DNA of 64,000 bases from Dromaius novaehollandiae (Eukaryota; Chordata; Aves; Casuariiformes; Dromaiidae), in assembly GCF_036370855.1 (NCBI RefSeq), contig NC_088099.1, positions 18,939,501-19,003,500 on the forward strand. Reading direction: 5' to 3'. Under the pieces are notes generated by a model. That model was not told the DNA's origin, searched no databases, and was given only the letters and a program-made list of their open reading frames with translations. This document shows, in pieces, positions 1-32,500 of this stretch; position 1 is the stretch's first letter; each line of letters begins with the position of its first letter. Position numbers and translations under genes: made by a program.

Positions 1-59
1 ATATTCTTACGCTTAAAAAAAAAAAAAAAACCAAAAAACACACACACAGTCAGTAATAG

Positions 60-18425
<18,366 letters not shown>

Positions 18426-19278
18426 AATCTTTTGCTTTTCAAGTTGGGTCTTGTATTCAGTCATACCATGATTATTTACAAGGGGTAACCAAAAGCTAAC
18501 AGAATTGTCTTAATATACTTTCAAAAAAAAATATGCCCATTTCTTCAGGCCATACTGTTTTAATGGTATGATTGAATGTCCACCTCTCTAAGTCTCTGGA
18601 GACAATATGTCTTACCTGATGGCAATTTGTAAAACAAGCAACTGTCTATTACTGGTTATACTTATTTACTTATGCATTGTTAATTTTATGACCAGCCTAA
18701 ATATTCTGGGGAAGTAGGGTATAATATTTAATGAACCATGATTCAGATTGTGCCATTACATTTTTCAGTACAGCATGGTAACTAACACTACGTTAGACTA
18801 ACATATTAAAATCTGGATGAGAAGTTTAATGTTAGTGCTGGTCATATTACTTTTTGTTTAGGCTCTTTGCTCATTCTTGAACTATATTTGTTTAAAGCAT
18901 GCATACAAACTTATGTATTGAAATATACTTTTTTAAAAATCCAAGATGCTTCCAATTTGTTGTAATCTTTACCTGGAGTATTCTCACTAAAGTCTATTAC
19001 AATGAGTTGTTTGGGTCTAAGGTGTCCATGTGAATCAAAAAATGGGTGGTCTTATGTATGTGTAATTTGTACCCAAGTTTTTTTAATGAGTAAATTTACA
19101 TTATGACTTTTTCCATTCATAAATATATAAGTGAACCAAAGGTCTTGTCCATTACTTTGTTGGTTTGCTTGGCAAATAAGTTTGGAATGCTAACGTAGCA
19201 AAATCATGGTTGTGTTATCCCAGGCAATGTACTAAAAAGCAAATGTTTGTAACATGAGTCTATCACTGACAGAGGGCA

Positions 19279-19284
19279 AATAAA
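19279..19284 (+). promoter_or_regulatory. ABI1: Candidate proximal ABI1 poly(A) signal
   Basis: Canonical AATAAA about 0.85 kb after the stop. It could give a short 3' UTR isoform. Confidence 0.45.
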
Positions 19285-19946
19285 TTAGATATGAAACCTG
19301 AATTACCCACTCACACAAACTCTAAAAGTTCTTTTCTTCCAAAATTAATTTTAGCAAGGGTTCTTGATTGAATCTGGTTATCTGGATACAGTAAGTTGGA
19401 CAGTGTCCATAACTGACATTGCTCAATGGAAAGTATATCTGGACTTGGTAATGTGCCAAGTCCAGCAGAGAGTGAGCAGGCTGTCCTTAAGATATGACTG
19501 AGGGGAAAACAGACACAATAGGATATAGTGTGGTTTGGGGTTTTGATGGGAGGGGAGGTTGGTTTGTTTGTTTGCAGTGGAGCCATGCACTTTGCCTTTT
19601 GAGTTAAGGTGTACTTTGTTTTGCAAGTTCTGTGCCATAAACAACCTGAAAAAGAAAGTGGTAGTACTGGATAACTACTGTAATAGGGATGACCTTTGGA
19701 CTTCACAGTACTTTTCTAATAGGGTATCAAATATACTCTATAAAGGAGTGATAGAAGCTGGTGGAGTGGAAGCTTGACTGGCTGTTGAACTGAGTCTGTC
19801 ATTTTCCCAACTACAGCAATGTCAAATTTTGCATCTTGTTAATTGCTAACAACTAGCAACCATTAACATAACTGTATTTCTTTATGAAGTGGAAAACTTT
19901 TTTCATTTGTGTATAACCCTATTAAAGTTTATATATAGTCTTTGAT

Positions 19947-19952
19947 AATAAA
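19947..19952 (+). promoter_or_regulatory. ABI1: Candidate distal ABI1 poly(A) signal
   Basis: Canonical AATAAA, with an ATTAAA 26 bases upstream (19921-19926). It is the last plus-strand signal before the PDSS1 3' end. Another AATAAA at 20246-20251 lies antisense to the PDSS1 3' UTR. Confidence 0.55.
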
Positions 19953-20039
19953 CCCTTCCCCTATATAAAATTCCAGGTACTTCTGAAGTTTGACAGCCTG
20001 GAAAGCATTCAAACCATCTACGTTCACAGGAGTTTACCA

Positions 20040-20400
20040 AATAGAAACATACATGCTCTGTTTATTAGTGTAAACATGAGTGAAATTTGGAGCAACTTCA
20101 GTTCTGATACACTGATTATATTTATTCTTACTCTGGCCTTTATGCATCAAAATGTAAACATCTTCCCCACCCTCATCATTAAGAGCCCCCACTAAAACAG
20201 TTGTACAACACAGTTTGATTTGTTTCGACTTGTATGGCTTCCCACAATAAAACACAACTTTTTTTAAAAAAAAAGAATTTCCAAAAAAATGTTTTTTTAA
20301 AAAATAGTTTTTGGTAGCCTGTATTGGAAGCAAGTAACTTTCAAAGTAAATTTAGGCACAGTCTGGTAAGTAGCTGCCTGAACGAGTGGAAGAAGTTCTC
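20040..20400 (-). other. PDSS1: PDSS1 3' untranslated region
   Basis: Sequence between the PDSS1 stop (20401-20403) and the reverse-strand AATAAA signals at 20126-20121 and 20066-20061. The true end is inferred. It nearly abuts the ABI1 3' UTR. Confidence 0.6.
20061..20126 (-). promoter_or_regulatory. PDSS1: PDSS1 poly(A) signals (two)
   Basis: Two canonical AATAAA hexamers on the minus strand (TTTATT at 20121-20126 and at 20061-20066), 275 and 335 bases after the PDSS1 stop. Confidence 0.6.
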
Positions 20401-20541
20401 TCACTTGTCTCGCAGGAGTACCATTTCCGTCAGTTGAATGAGGGCTTCTCTTTCAGGGGATGGCCGTAGTTTACTGATCTCTCTCGTAGCTTCATGGCAG
20501 TAGCGCTGGGCGAGGTAGGTCGTTTGCTGCACACCGTCACT
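20401..20541 (-). CDS. PDSS1: PDSS1 terminal coding exon
   Basis: The acceptor is ttatgcaag. It encodes [20 protein letters not shown], then [17 protein letters not shown] and TEMVLLRDK, and stops at TGA. It is very close to human PDSS1. Confidence 0.97.
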   Translation of the reverse strand, partial: SDGVQQTTYLAQRYCHEATREISKLRPSPEREALIQLTEMVLLRDK

Positions 20542-23500
20542 CTTGCATAAGAACACAATCACAAGCAATGGATAAGTGATCGGCCTCCCCACCTGCCCTT
20601 TGCCTCTTCTAGTTGAACTGTGAATGTTTTTTGTTTTGATTTGTTTTTTTAAGGTTAGTAAGCAGCCTGAACATTTAACAACTATATTCTGAAGGAGAAA
20701 GGAAAGGGATTAATTTTGTATTCCTTGAATCTTACACCTCTTCCCCAAAGCTTCAAAATATTAAAATTAATGTATGCTAAACTTAAGTGTACTGTAAAGC
20801 AATATTGCTATCAATAAGATACTACCTGGTAGGACTAGAAACTAATGGTTGAGAGAGAACACTCACACTCAAGACATAAAAGAAACCCCTGCTATGCTGA
20901 CCACATATGTACATGTTCTGCACAAGTATTCATTCTTTTCAGACCAGGTTCAGTTAATACTAATAGCATGTGCTTCAGATGTAAAACTGCTAATTACTTG
21001 CTGCTTACACCAGTTGTTGAACACTGCTACTCTTCAGGTGAAGGAACTGAGTTTCAAACATGACATTTGTGCTTAGATGGATTTTATGCTATTAAAAAAA
21101 AAAAAAAAAAGCTATTCAATCCAGTAGCTAACATTTCTATTAAAACATTGTGCTGGTGAAGCAGTTTGAAGAGTACTAACTGGGCACTATATGTAGCATG
21201 CTGCTCAACGTCTATTCGAAAACAGAGCCCTGCTAGTTGACTTCAGAGGCAATGAATTTCAGACTGACTTCAGCGAGGACAACATTCAGGAATGAAATAT
21301 TTCACATCAGTCCTACCTGCAGTACATATTTCCGAGCACGTTCAACGTCTCCTGGCTTACTGAATCGTCTCATTATCATAGCATTCATTTCTGGAAACTA
21401 AGCACAAAGGTAGAAGTTTTTGTACTGCTTATGAGCTGTTGTCCATGTAGCTGCTGCCATGTTAAGGTGAAAAGGAACCCATAAAATAGCTGCCTTGCCT
21501 GGCTGCTGTTACTTAGAGGTACCAGTAAACACAGATATATCAGTAGGTTTAATTCCATGAAATCTGCATAAGACTACTGCACAGCAAAGCCCAAGCATAT
21601 AAAATTTAAAACTGGCAGGCTGCATAGCCAGTTAGTAGCAGAAGTTAGCACCTGCTATTTCATCATGTTGAATAGATGATCCAGTGTGGGAATTTCTGCT
21701 GTGGGTACTTCCAGGTGTATTCAAGATGGTTCAGGTATTTCTACATCACAAGTGATGGCTAGCATTGGCACACCTAGGAGCCCCTCTTCTCCCACATGTA
21801 CAACAGATTACTGAGAAGTTTGTTATATCTGTATTGCACAGTTCCACCTGTACAGCTGAATAAAACCCTTAATGATACTGTTATAGCCACTTACACCTTT
21901 CATTGTTTTGGTATTTTATATATGTAGGCATTCCCTACAGAAAGCCCAGGACAGTGCAGAATTTGTCCATGTTTGTAAAGAGAGACAATCCAGGTAGGAT
22001 CTTGGTGAAGAAAGATCCTACTAAATGGGTTTGTAGTAAAGATTAGAGATTTTGGGAGTAAGAAACGAAGCTGTTCAAACAATCAACTCCATCTTAAATA
22101 CTGTATTACTAGACCAGAAAAAAAAAAAAAATCACTGCAGTCCACCTGGAGCTCAACAGAATTTGAATAAAATCAACAAGCAGGGGTTGGTTTTAATCTG
22201 CACCTTAAAAACTCTGTAGGTAATGCCCAACTTAAAGTTCATGCAAACAAAACCAGCAGTTTTCAGCTACTCCATTCCATATCTAAACCACACGCAGGCC
22301 ATACTTTTATAATGGCATCTGATACTCAATTTGAAAATATAGACAAGATACATGACATGAGAACAATTATAATGTATTATTTTTGTTTACAGACACTTAG
22401 AATGTGTAGTTAGCACTGCACAATCAATAACCTATAAATCAGCTAGATAACTGAAGTCAGTTGTCTGAGCAAGTCACTGTATCCCTCATGTAAATGTGCT
22501 AGCACTTTCTTCCTTCAAACAGTCTAGAAACAGAAAATTTGGTGCTTAATTAACAAACTAAGGCCACAGTTCAGAGAGCTACTCTGTAGAGGAATTCTTT
22601 TGAAAAGCAAGAGGTACTTGCTCGTCTGTCTGAAAGTCATTAGATTATTGTATTGCAGTACACTTGTAGACAAGGATGTGTTTTCCTTACACACTTTTGG
22701 TCTTGAAACCATGTATCTGCAAAACTGTTGTTAGGGAACAAACATGTAACATTTTTTATTGCCATGACATTTTTCTGTTACTCAGAGGCAGTCTTCTCTC
22801 AAAAGATACATTTAAAAGTTTATTGGTGACTCAGACTTGGCTTTCTCTAGATTCCAGCTTCCTTCTCATATAATGACAATTTAATTGCAATATTCATATT
22901 ATTCATTGTCGTATTATTCATATTTACAATGATGTAGGATGCAAATTGCTTGACTTCTTTTTATATTTAAGCCCTAAAGAATATAAAAATCCCCAAACCT
23001 TTAATGAAAAGCTATTATTAGCAGTTGAGCAACTTTAAAGGGTAGTATATAAGCATCTGATGGGAATGCTTGCAATAAAAATAAACCACGTTCATGAGCT
23101 GTGCTGTTTTAAAAGTGACCTTAGAATTAGCATAACTACCGTATATCTTAAAAAAAATCTTTTTCTTGAGTGAGCTAACTTTAAATACGGAATAAATAGA
23201 TGTAAAGTTGACCAAAACATTTTTGTATAAAGCTCACTCCTCAATATTCTAATGGAAACAGACGTATTTTAGAGGGAGGGGAGAGGAGAAGGAAAGAAGG
23301 TTATCACTTGAAGATCCAAGCACAGTAGAAGTATATTTGTCAGGAAGATGACAGGAGGATTACCAGATAAGTTAGCAGGTATGCAAGATAGCAGTAATAC
23401 TAATTTCAAGCGAAAAGACAGCATATAATTAACAGTCACATTTTGGACTACCTTCAAGTCCTTTTCTCATGAGTTTGTATTCTCAGATAAAAATAGATGA

Positions 23501-26500
23501 AACATCTTTTAGTAACAGCACAGATAAGTGTCTGTTGAGAAAAGCTCCAGATTTTAGCACTTATTTTGTTTATATATCACGTAAGTCTATAGTGCTGGTC
23601 TATGAATTTCTTAAATACAGCAGGAAATTGTCAGCAAAGAAGCTGTCTGGCTAACGTGGAAAACTTTGTAAGGTGGTCAGGTTACCTTTTAAAGCAAAAA
23701 CTGCACTTCCCATCTATTGTAAAGATAGAAATGAGGAAGTGTTCAAAAATGCCCTAAGAAGAACAAATAAGATTTTAAAATAGAACTTAAAGTTCTTTTC
23801 TGTCCTATTTTTCTATTATGAACTTAGTTCTTATCTGATAAAACTCATTAAATGATAGGTAAGGTTGAAAGTCAGAGACAGCCAGCCCAAATAGATGAAT
23901 AAATGCATAGCTTTAATTAAAAATTTGGAATAGTCAACACCCACAAGGCAATCAATATCACCCATTTGCTGCCAAATCTTATTTAAAGTCTCTGTAACAT
24001 GGCCTTGTTTTTCTCTAAAAGTAATTAAAAAAAAAATCAAAACTGGATCCTCTTTCTGTACCTGAGTCTGTCACTATGCCTTTAGACAACTCCAGTTGCT
24101 GACGACTAGTAAGATTCTGCTGCATATAATCAGATTCTGAAATGATGATTCAAGAGCAAGTTCATGAATCCTGCAGACAGGCTGGGGTGAGGACACTGAG
24201 AATAAGGAATGGATTGTTCTCAGCGTCTGTTAGTCTGTATTCTTACATAATACTCTTTGCTTTCCTGTCTTTTCTGAGAGACATGTCCATGTAAATGCAC
24301 AGAGGATGAGGAAACAAACACATGCATACATTTTTGCTCCCACCCACAAAACCTTAAGCTTTTTGGTTTTTTAAAAGAGAAGCAAGTAAGTCAAAGTTGT
24401 ATTTTTTTGAAAAACTATTTAAAACTTTTCCTATGTCAAGTTCTGAGCAATTCCAATGAGAGATCACAGATTACAGCTCCTATTAAAACTAGTTGGGGCC
24501 AATCTTGTATCATGCAGTGAAGTTTGTTTGGAAGGATTGGTTTGTAAGTCCTAAATCTTCTTTCTTAGCTCAGGTGACCCAGAAGCTTGAGGAAGCTGCA
24601 AGGTGTTCATTAAATCAGTCAGTCCCTTGCCCTTTTGTGGATTAGCACCAATTTTAATTTCTTTTTTGGTGGTGCTGACACTTCCATTTTCCTTCTACTC
24701 CTCCAAGTCATCCTTGAGCCATTGAAAATTTTGACTGATTTTAAGCTTATTTTATTTATGATACTCCTTTCTCTTCTGCAAACTACCAATGCATTTACCT
24801 TTAGTAGCACAGCTGTAAAGAATGGAAAGCTTCCCCCTTTCATAAGCTTGAAAACAAAAGAGACAACAGGAACAAATCCAATGAAGGATAGAGATGCCCA
24901 CCTAAAAGCTATGCAGATATTTTAAGTACTTGGCCCCAGAATGGGTACAAAGTCCAGAATTTGGCAATAGGGCCATATTCAGAGCCTGGAGAGAACAAGA
25001 TATCTCAGCAAAGAACATGAGCAGGCAGCTGCTTAGGACTATCCTCCAGGAAATATCATGAAAAGTATTGGAACACCTGTCCCTCTCCAAATGTTAGGCA
25101 CTTGAATCAGGGTGGCAAAAGACTAGTGCTGCTTTTAATACAAGGGCCTAACAGAGCACTTGCGTAGGCAGCTGTTTCTTAATCCCGAAGAATACATATG
25201 TGCCATAAATCCAGCTGGTCTTGAAAGCATTGACCATTGGTACATGCACAGGCCACGTCCATCTCACACCGTAGACTTGATGTGTTCAAGCTGGACATTT
25301 CTGCATGTGCTGTAAAGTTGATCTGCTCATATGCAGCAGACATACTCAGCAGGGGGTTTAGGATGGAAGCTCCTGATGCAGGTGAAAGCTAAAAAATTCC
25401 TAGCTGAACTTTAATTTGCACCCTCTCTAAAGCTTCCTCTATTTTCTAGTTTGTGGATTCCAATTTCCTTCCCTGTCTCCAGATGATGGCATAGACAACA
25501 TATTGCTTCCTTGTGGAGATCTGCTGTTCTTTTTTTCCATTTCACCATTAGGTCCAAGTTAGCTTAGAGCTTGAAAACACTATTTTAAGCTTCAAAGGTT
25601 TATTCCTTACCTCCTCAGTTCTACAGTACTTTCCAATCTTAACATCTACCAGTATTATCACTGCAAACAAATAGAAGAAAGCATGCATCTTTGTTTCTTT
25701 TCAGTTTGGTTAATTGTGTGCGGTCATACTACTATATCATCTTTTAAAGTCAATTAGTATTTCTTTCTTCTTTGTGAATGCCTAGAAATCTTTAGAACAA
25801 AAAAGGAAAAATGCAACTGCAAAACCACTGTTGCCAAGGAAGTCAAGAATACAACAGCATCTAAAACCATTTAATTAATTCAAAGATTAGACTTAAAGTT
25901 TACAAAATATCCCTTTAAAAGAGCAATGCACACTTTCTTTCTGGAGAAAAGAGTTCCTGTGGACTTACCTGTCGACAAGCAAACAAGACAGGGCCTGTGG
26001 CTAATCCCAGCTTGAGATCTGCTGCTGTTGGTTTCCCCAGATGGTCAGCACATGATGTAAAATCCAGCACATCATCTATTAGCTGGAAGGAGATAAACAT
26101 ACAGATAATTTTTTTTTTGTTATTAATTAGAGCTAAATACAGAATAATCCTCACTAAGAGAAGATTTAGAAAAAGGATTTAAACAGCCCTCATTGATTTC
26201 AGTTTTCAGAAATTTAAACTTTAGATTCTCACTAATTCAATAAATGCAGAGGAATACACTACCTGAAAAGCTATGCCAACATTTTTCCCATACTGGTATG
26301 CAATCTCATGAACTTTGGGATCAGGGCAGCCTAGAATAGAAACCTGAAAAGGGAAGGAGAAAAAAAAAAAAAAAACAAAGAGAAGAGAAGAAAAAAAGAA
26401 AAAAACAGAAAGCTTTAGTTAGCATCCACCTTTAGTCTCTGACCCTAGGTACAACATAGCAAGCAGGTACAGTAGGAATATGGGAGAGGGGAAAAAAAGC

Positions 26501-29500
26501 TGCATCAGCAGCACATTCTTGCCCATCTCTGTTTGTGGATACACACAAAAAGCCAAGCCAATTAGAAAAGAAGACTGAACAGCAGTGCAGTATTAAAAAT
26601 ATATTCAAGTCTTGAAAGAGATTAGCGTTATTATATATTTATCATGGTTAGAAATTATAATGCAATGATGGAGAGAGAAGAAATACAGTTGCATCGCACA
26701 TGCAGAATGGTAGTCATCTACAGTCCAGGGACAGGGGAATTAAATTTATTACATATATAAATCAGCCATGGGATAATTGGAGGTCATATAACAGATAAAT
26801 GGACATTACATGCTTCATAAAAGAGCCACCAAACTGAAAGTGTTGCACCCAATTTAGGAGGACAGTTGAGATAAGAAAGGTTATTTTTAGGGGTGATGTT
26901 AACTATCCAAAACTGAAGTTCTCATGAAGATGAGCTGATAGCTTGCAGAGAAAAATATCAAGAGATAATTAGTGGCAAAGAAAAATAAGATAGTGAATGA
27001 AGGAAATACACCAAGTTAGATAGAAGTGTCACTAAACTGAGACAAACAAATAGAAATAAACATTTTAGTTGGGTGTGGATACAGGAATTGACTATGTGAC
27101 ATAAAAGTTTTGCTGAATAAACTTCACAAAGCTAGCATATAGGACACGTTAAGATTTGAGAATAAGTATCTTGCCACAAGATAAGACACTTAGGCTTTTG
27201 CATTTATATATTGATTAAACAATTTGCCAAATTAGATTGGTTATATTTAAACATTCTGCTTTATGCTAACCTTCGATAAAGCAATTAGGGGACAAAAATC
27301 CAGACACAAACTGCTGCAACTAACTGAAGGAGTGAAGATACATTTTTACTTAATTTAGGACTAAAAATATATGCTAGGAAAACCACACAACACAAAAATA
27401 TGCATATAAGAGAATCTTCTTCAATGGTAATGAAAGGTAGGATTATTAAAAAACAACCCCAAACTAAAAACCAGTCCCAGAAGAGCTGTGAAGGTGAACA
27501 TGAAGATGGCAATAGGAAACAACATTAGATACTGAAGGATATATCCCAATAAATACATTGCAACTTGCACAAGATCCGGGACTATTTCATGTGTCAATGC
27601 ATTTCATTCAACTAAACACCAGAAAGCCTCCCAGTTTTTATCTGTACCCATGGATAACTAGTAAACCCTGAGGAATCTGGATGCCTTGGTAACAAGGAAG
27701 ATAGTAAAGCAGGGAAGTGATGCTACTTAATTTACGTCAAATCACACAGAGTCCTGAAGGCCACCATACTGAGTGAACTGGAATTAAAAGGCATTTAAAT
27801 AAAAGTTGCCAGGGTCTATCAAACTGGAACATCTTGCCCTTTTATCCTCCTTTTGATACTTGTCTCTTAATTGGTACAATTTGTCCCCAAAAGCTGACAT
27901 CTTCTACTGCTATACAATGCCTAGCAAACTTTTGGTTGCTTCTGCAATAATAATTAAATAAGATCAGTAAGGCTGCATCTAACCTGCTTCAATGAAATCT
28001 TTAGCTACCACCAAATTTAGTCTAAAGAATTGAAATATGGAATTTAGTAGAACAGTTTTGTTCAAATGGATGTTTTTGACAAAATCCCCATTAACGGCAA
28101 AGGGTCAGAGTTGGGAAAAAGTTGGTAGAGGAAGTGCCATGTAAAGAGAAGAGCTTTTTCATTTAATTGGAAAGTCAGAGCAGAGCTATCCCTGAAGGCA
28201 GACAGTTTCCTGTGGACATAGACATTACTTGTATAAAGAATTTCAACAGGATATGTGGATTTTAAAAAAGTGTGAGCTACAGAATATCTTTACATTAGCA
28301 AAATTCATCAATGCAAAACCAATTCTTGTATCTTTGCAAGAGAAGAGCTTCATATCTCCTATTCAAGCTAGGAACATTTCTGAAGACAAAAACAAAAAAC
28401 CAAGAAACCCCCCACAATCTAGGAATTTTATATGCCAATCACCCCTCCAATGAGCAACTCTTCCTGTGACCACATCATAAACCTGCAACATGACAGGGTC
28501 TTGTCTACTAGGGAGTTCCTTTAGGAGCTAGTTTCTAAAATTGCTCTTGTGGATTATTGCCCCCATATGGACACTCACTGTGGTGCAGGCGCACAGGCTG
28601 GCTCTTCCTCAGTCAAACCTGCATCACTCACAGAGTGGCTGGCTAACTGAAGCCATACTGGCATAACAGCATACATTTACAAATACAAATCAGAATAACA
28701 ATGTCACCTTAATTATATTTGTGTATAACTGATAAAACTCACCCTTCGAGGACTTCCTATAGCTCCTCTGACATGACTGGTTGATTACAAATTTCATCTT
28801 GCAAGAATTCAGATATGTCCTCCACTAAACCATGATCAAAAATCCTTCCTAATATCAAGTGGAGGGAATTCTTCAGAAAGGTTCTTTGAATTCAATACAG
28901 CAAGCCAATCTACTTGGCATTATTTCAAACATTTTTTAAATAAAAAAATGTTTCTATTATTTTATGTTACATGAAAGGCTATGAACCAGTCTTGCCTCTC
29001 TACTGAACTTCATGTCCAAGAAATATTTTATGATCAGCTCTGGGTAGATACACCTGCTCTGTTATTTATCATGTGAGAATACAGCAGCTGGAGTTTGAAG
29101 CACTTACTCATCTATACCTGTGGCCGGGCATAAAAAGCTTCTGCTGGGCAGGTTATGCATTTTTGTAAATGATGCAAGAGATGTCTGCCCTCAAACTCCC
29201 TCTCCTAGATTTGTGTCCAGCGTGGAAAGAACAGGTGGCTCTAAAGACTTCCCCTTTTACTGTTCTCCAATCTCTCCTCCATGCCCATCTCATGAAGCAG
29301 TCAATACTCTGCCTTCTCATTTGTGACTCATCTGGCACTCTGTTTCCAGACAATAGCACTATTTCCTCTTTCCAATGGAATCACAGAATAATTTAGGTTG
29401 GAAGGGACCTCTGAAGATTATGTGGTCCAATCCCATGCTCAAAGCAAGGCTAACTTCAGAGTTGGATCAGGTTATTCAGGCAGCATGTCCAGTTGAGTTC

Positions 29501-32500
29501 TGAATATCTCCAAGGATGGAGATTCTACACCATCTCTGGGCAACCTGTGCCAGTGCTTGATCAATCTCTTGGAGAACTTTTGTTCCCAATATCTAACTGG
29601 AATTTTCCATGATGCAATATGTCCTTTCACTGTCCATCTGAAAAGAGTTTGGCTCCATCTTCTCTACACCTTCCCTCTACCTAGCTGGAGACAGCAGGAA
29701 GATTCCCTTAGCCTTCTCTTCTCCAAACTAAACTCAACTCTTGCCTTCTCCTGGTAAGTCATGTGCTCCAGCTCCCAACCATCACAGTGGCACTTCACTG
29801 GACTCACTCCTCATGTGCTAAACAGAAGAGAACAATCACTTCCCATGACATGCTGGCTACCCTGTTTCCAATGCAGCCCAGTATGTGGCTAGCCTTCAGT
29901 GCTGCAGGGCACACTACTGACTTCCTCCTGTCTCTTTAAATCCTTTTTAGTAACTACTCCTCTAGTAAGAGGGGTTATAAAAGCCTATCTAAGAGAAGAG
30001 GTCTGCCTGAAATCAGCCCCTACACACAACTGAAAACCATCTTCTTGTCCTGAATTTGTGTTGTCATACATTTGACCTCTTCTCAAGTAACTCATATTTT
30101 AACATGCACTTGCTTATAAAAACTGTACTTTTACAGAAGGGAAGATTATCTACTTGATAATCTGTGCTATATTTATGCTAATCGCTCTTAGCAAAGAGTT
30201 TATGGAAAATATACGCCCCCAGAGAAATTACCGTATTTTAAATAAAATGAAAGATCTACTGGCTGACCATAGTATATGATGCCACTGATATGAGCCTACA
30301 TGTTTCAGGACTTTGTTGTTGCCTGTACAAACCTCCTGAAGCTAGTCAACATCGTTGGTGGTGTCCCAGCTTCTAAGATTTCCGAAGATGTCTAATTTTC
30401 CTAGACACTACCTCCATATCAGTCGTTTTTTTCAGATGGAGCCCTGTGCACACACCAAACTGTGAAATAGTTAAGCATGAGCTCACAGGTAGATATAGAG
30501 CTGCAGACTATTCCTTTTCTTCTGTCCCTAAGGCAGACTTTCCATACAAAGTCTTGCCTTACCCATGGCGGGCTCCATGCAGGCATGCAAGGACATGTCT
30601 GTGTAGGTCAGCTTGCAAGATCAAGGCCCAAAGCTATAAAAGACAAAGCCCTAAGAGACAAAAAAAAAAAAAAAAATCAAGACTTTCTAGTGCAACTTTA
30701 CACTGATCTCAAACAAGCGTATTTTTAAGCTCTCTTCTGAAAGTATGAATATAAACAGCTTTAGGAATTCACATTACAGCAAGAAGAAAAAGGACGGAAA
30801 GAACCTGCTAAGCTTATTTTGCCATCTCCAATTTGCCTGATGATTGATGGAAATTCCACTTCTGCTTTATTGTTTCTGAATTCTTGAACCAGAGTCACCC
30901 TCTCACATTCTCTTGAGAAATGCCTTTCAGTAACTAAGGCTTCAGTTACCCTCTGGGCTGTATGCCATCATTTCCTCTTGCAATATATTACTTTGACTCT
31001 AACTTCAGTACACACTCCCCTATGCAGAATTATTGTAGAAATAAACTGGAGACTGCAATGGCTCTAACATCTTGAATAGCCTTTTTTAAAATGTACACAG
31101 CAGTCTACCTTAAAGGATTTTTGACTCAAGTGCGGTGATGCTTTGGAGATGCAGAAGATACCCAATGCAGTGAATACACTAGTCTTAATACCCTGTCCAT
31201 TATCTTGTTTAGAGACTTTCTGAGGAATACCTAGTCTGTCTTCTCAAAGGCATCATATAGTGCAGGATTCCAAGAGAATATTCAAATTAGTTTGATATCT
31301 TTTTTTCAGGTAATACTTTTATCTCATTCATACATAGGAAATCAGACACTGATTTGTTTCTATCATTAAGAAGATCTGAGCTGCTTCCAATGACATATTA
31401 GCCTATTAAACCGTAAATAATGTTCTGAAAATAAGGTGCGAATACTGTTCGTCCCCAACTGAAATACAGGTGAATTTCTTCTCAAGCTAGAACTGGTAAC
31501 CTTGGTGATCATCTTTGCTACAGATAACACAACACCCTTCTGATTCCATCCTTTTCCTTAATGGCCAAAACCCTCAAAAATATCTTTTCACTGTTAAGAG
31601 TATTAGCATAGTTCTCCTAATCCACACAGCAAGAAACTGATGGAGAGATGTATATACAAGCCATTGCCACTGTACTCAAGTATGGTTTTCTCATAAGGAC
31701 AGACCGATCTCTTGTTTTTCTTTATAACACAATTTTATCGCATATAAAATTCCAGCAGTTCAGCACTGGAAAGCATACTTATGGTCAGAACAACTACTGG
31801 AAGAATAGCAGCCAAACATGTTTCCTTCCTGTTAACCAGCATCTCATGCACAATCTGGAAGAAAGTACTCAAATCCTTAATTCTTGTAAAGATTTGAGTG
31901 GGAGGTGGGATAAGGTGTAGGAAGGTGATTCTTCTTCTATTCATGAAGGTTCTTTTAGGAAGATTCTCAAAATGAGTATAAAAACTTACACATTTTTATT
32001 GAGGTGGCAGGATAATGTGACTCTCCGTACTACTCCAACTTTCCACTAAAATAAATGAAGAATTGCAAAGGGAGATTCTCTACTATGTCATACTACCATT
32101 AATATGAACAATCCAGAAGGCTGAAGTTCTTTCCTCCAGCTAAAAGAATTCATGTAATGAAAGTATTTTCCCTCCCCACAAAATTTGTGTCTCTTGTTCT
32201 ATAGTCCTCTTGATACAAGCAATTTTCAACTGCTACCTATTGCACAAATCTAACAGTTCTCTGAGAACAAAGGAAGATGATTAATACTAGCACATATTTT
32301 CAGTCCAGTTCTCCTAGAACTCCCCCTTGCTATGGCATGCATCTGCTATTCCTCCTTTAATAAAAATATAACTCTCCTATGGCGAGATTATTGCCCATCT
32401 TCCCCATTTTCTGCATTGTTAATAGACTTTTTTTTTTTTGAATATGAACATCATCTTGTAACAGGTCTTTTTGTAATGAAGTAACAGAACTGAATGACAG

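Larger units (their letters stand above)
18426..19975 (+). other. ABI1: ABI1 3' untranslated region
   Basis: Sequence from the ABI1 stop to just past the AATAAA at 19947. It is AT-rich and contains several ATTTA-like and TTTTTAA stretches. The right boundary is inferred from the poly(A) signal, not observed. A 131-codon antisense frame at 19311-19706 looks like chance. Confidence 0.7.

Noticed and set aside
19311-19706. 131-codon frame antisense to the ABI1 3' UTR
   Set aside because: Low-complexity content with no recognisable motif; expected by chance.
28810-28860. Possible second CR1 piece (ctaaaccatg, ccttcctaatatc)
   Set aside because: Only short phrases resemble CR1 and the flanks do not; too weak to call by eye.
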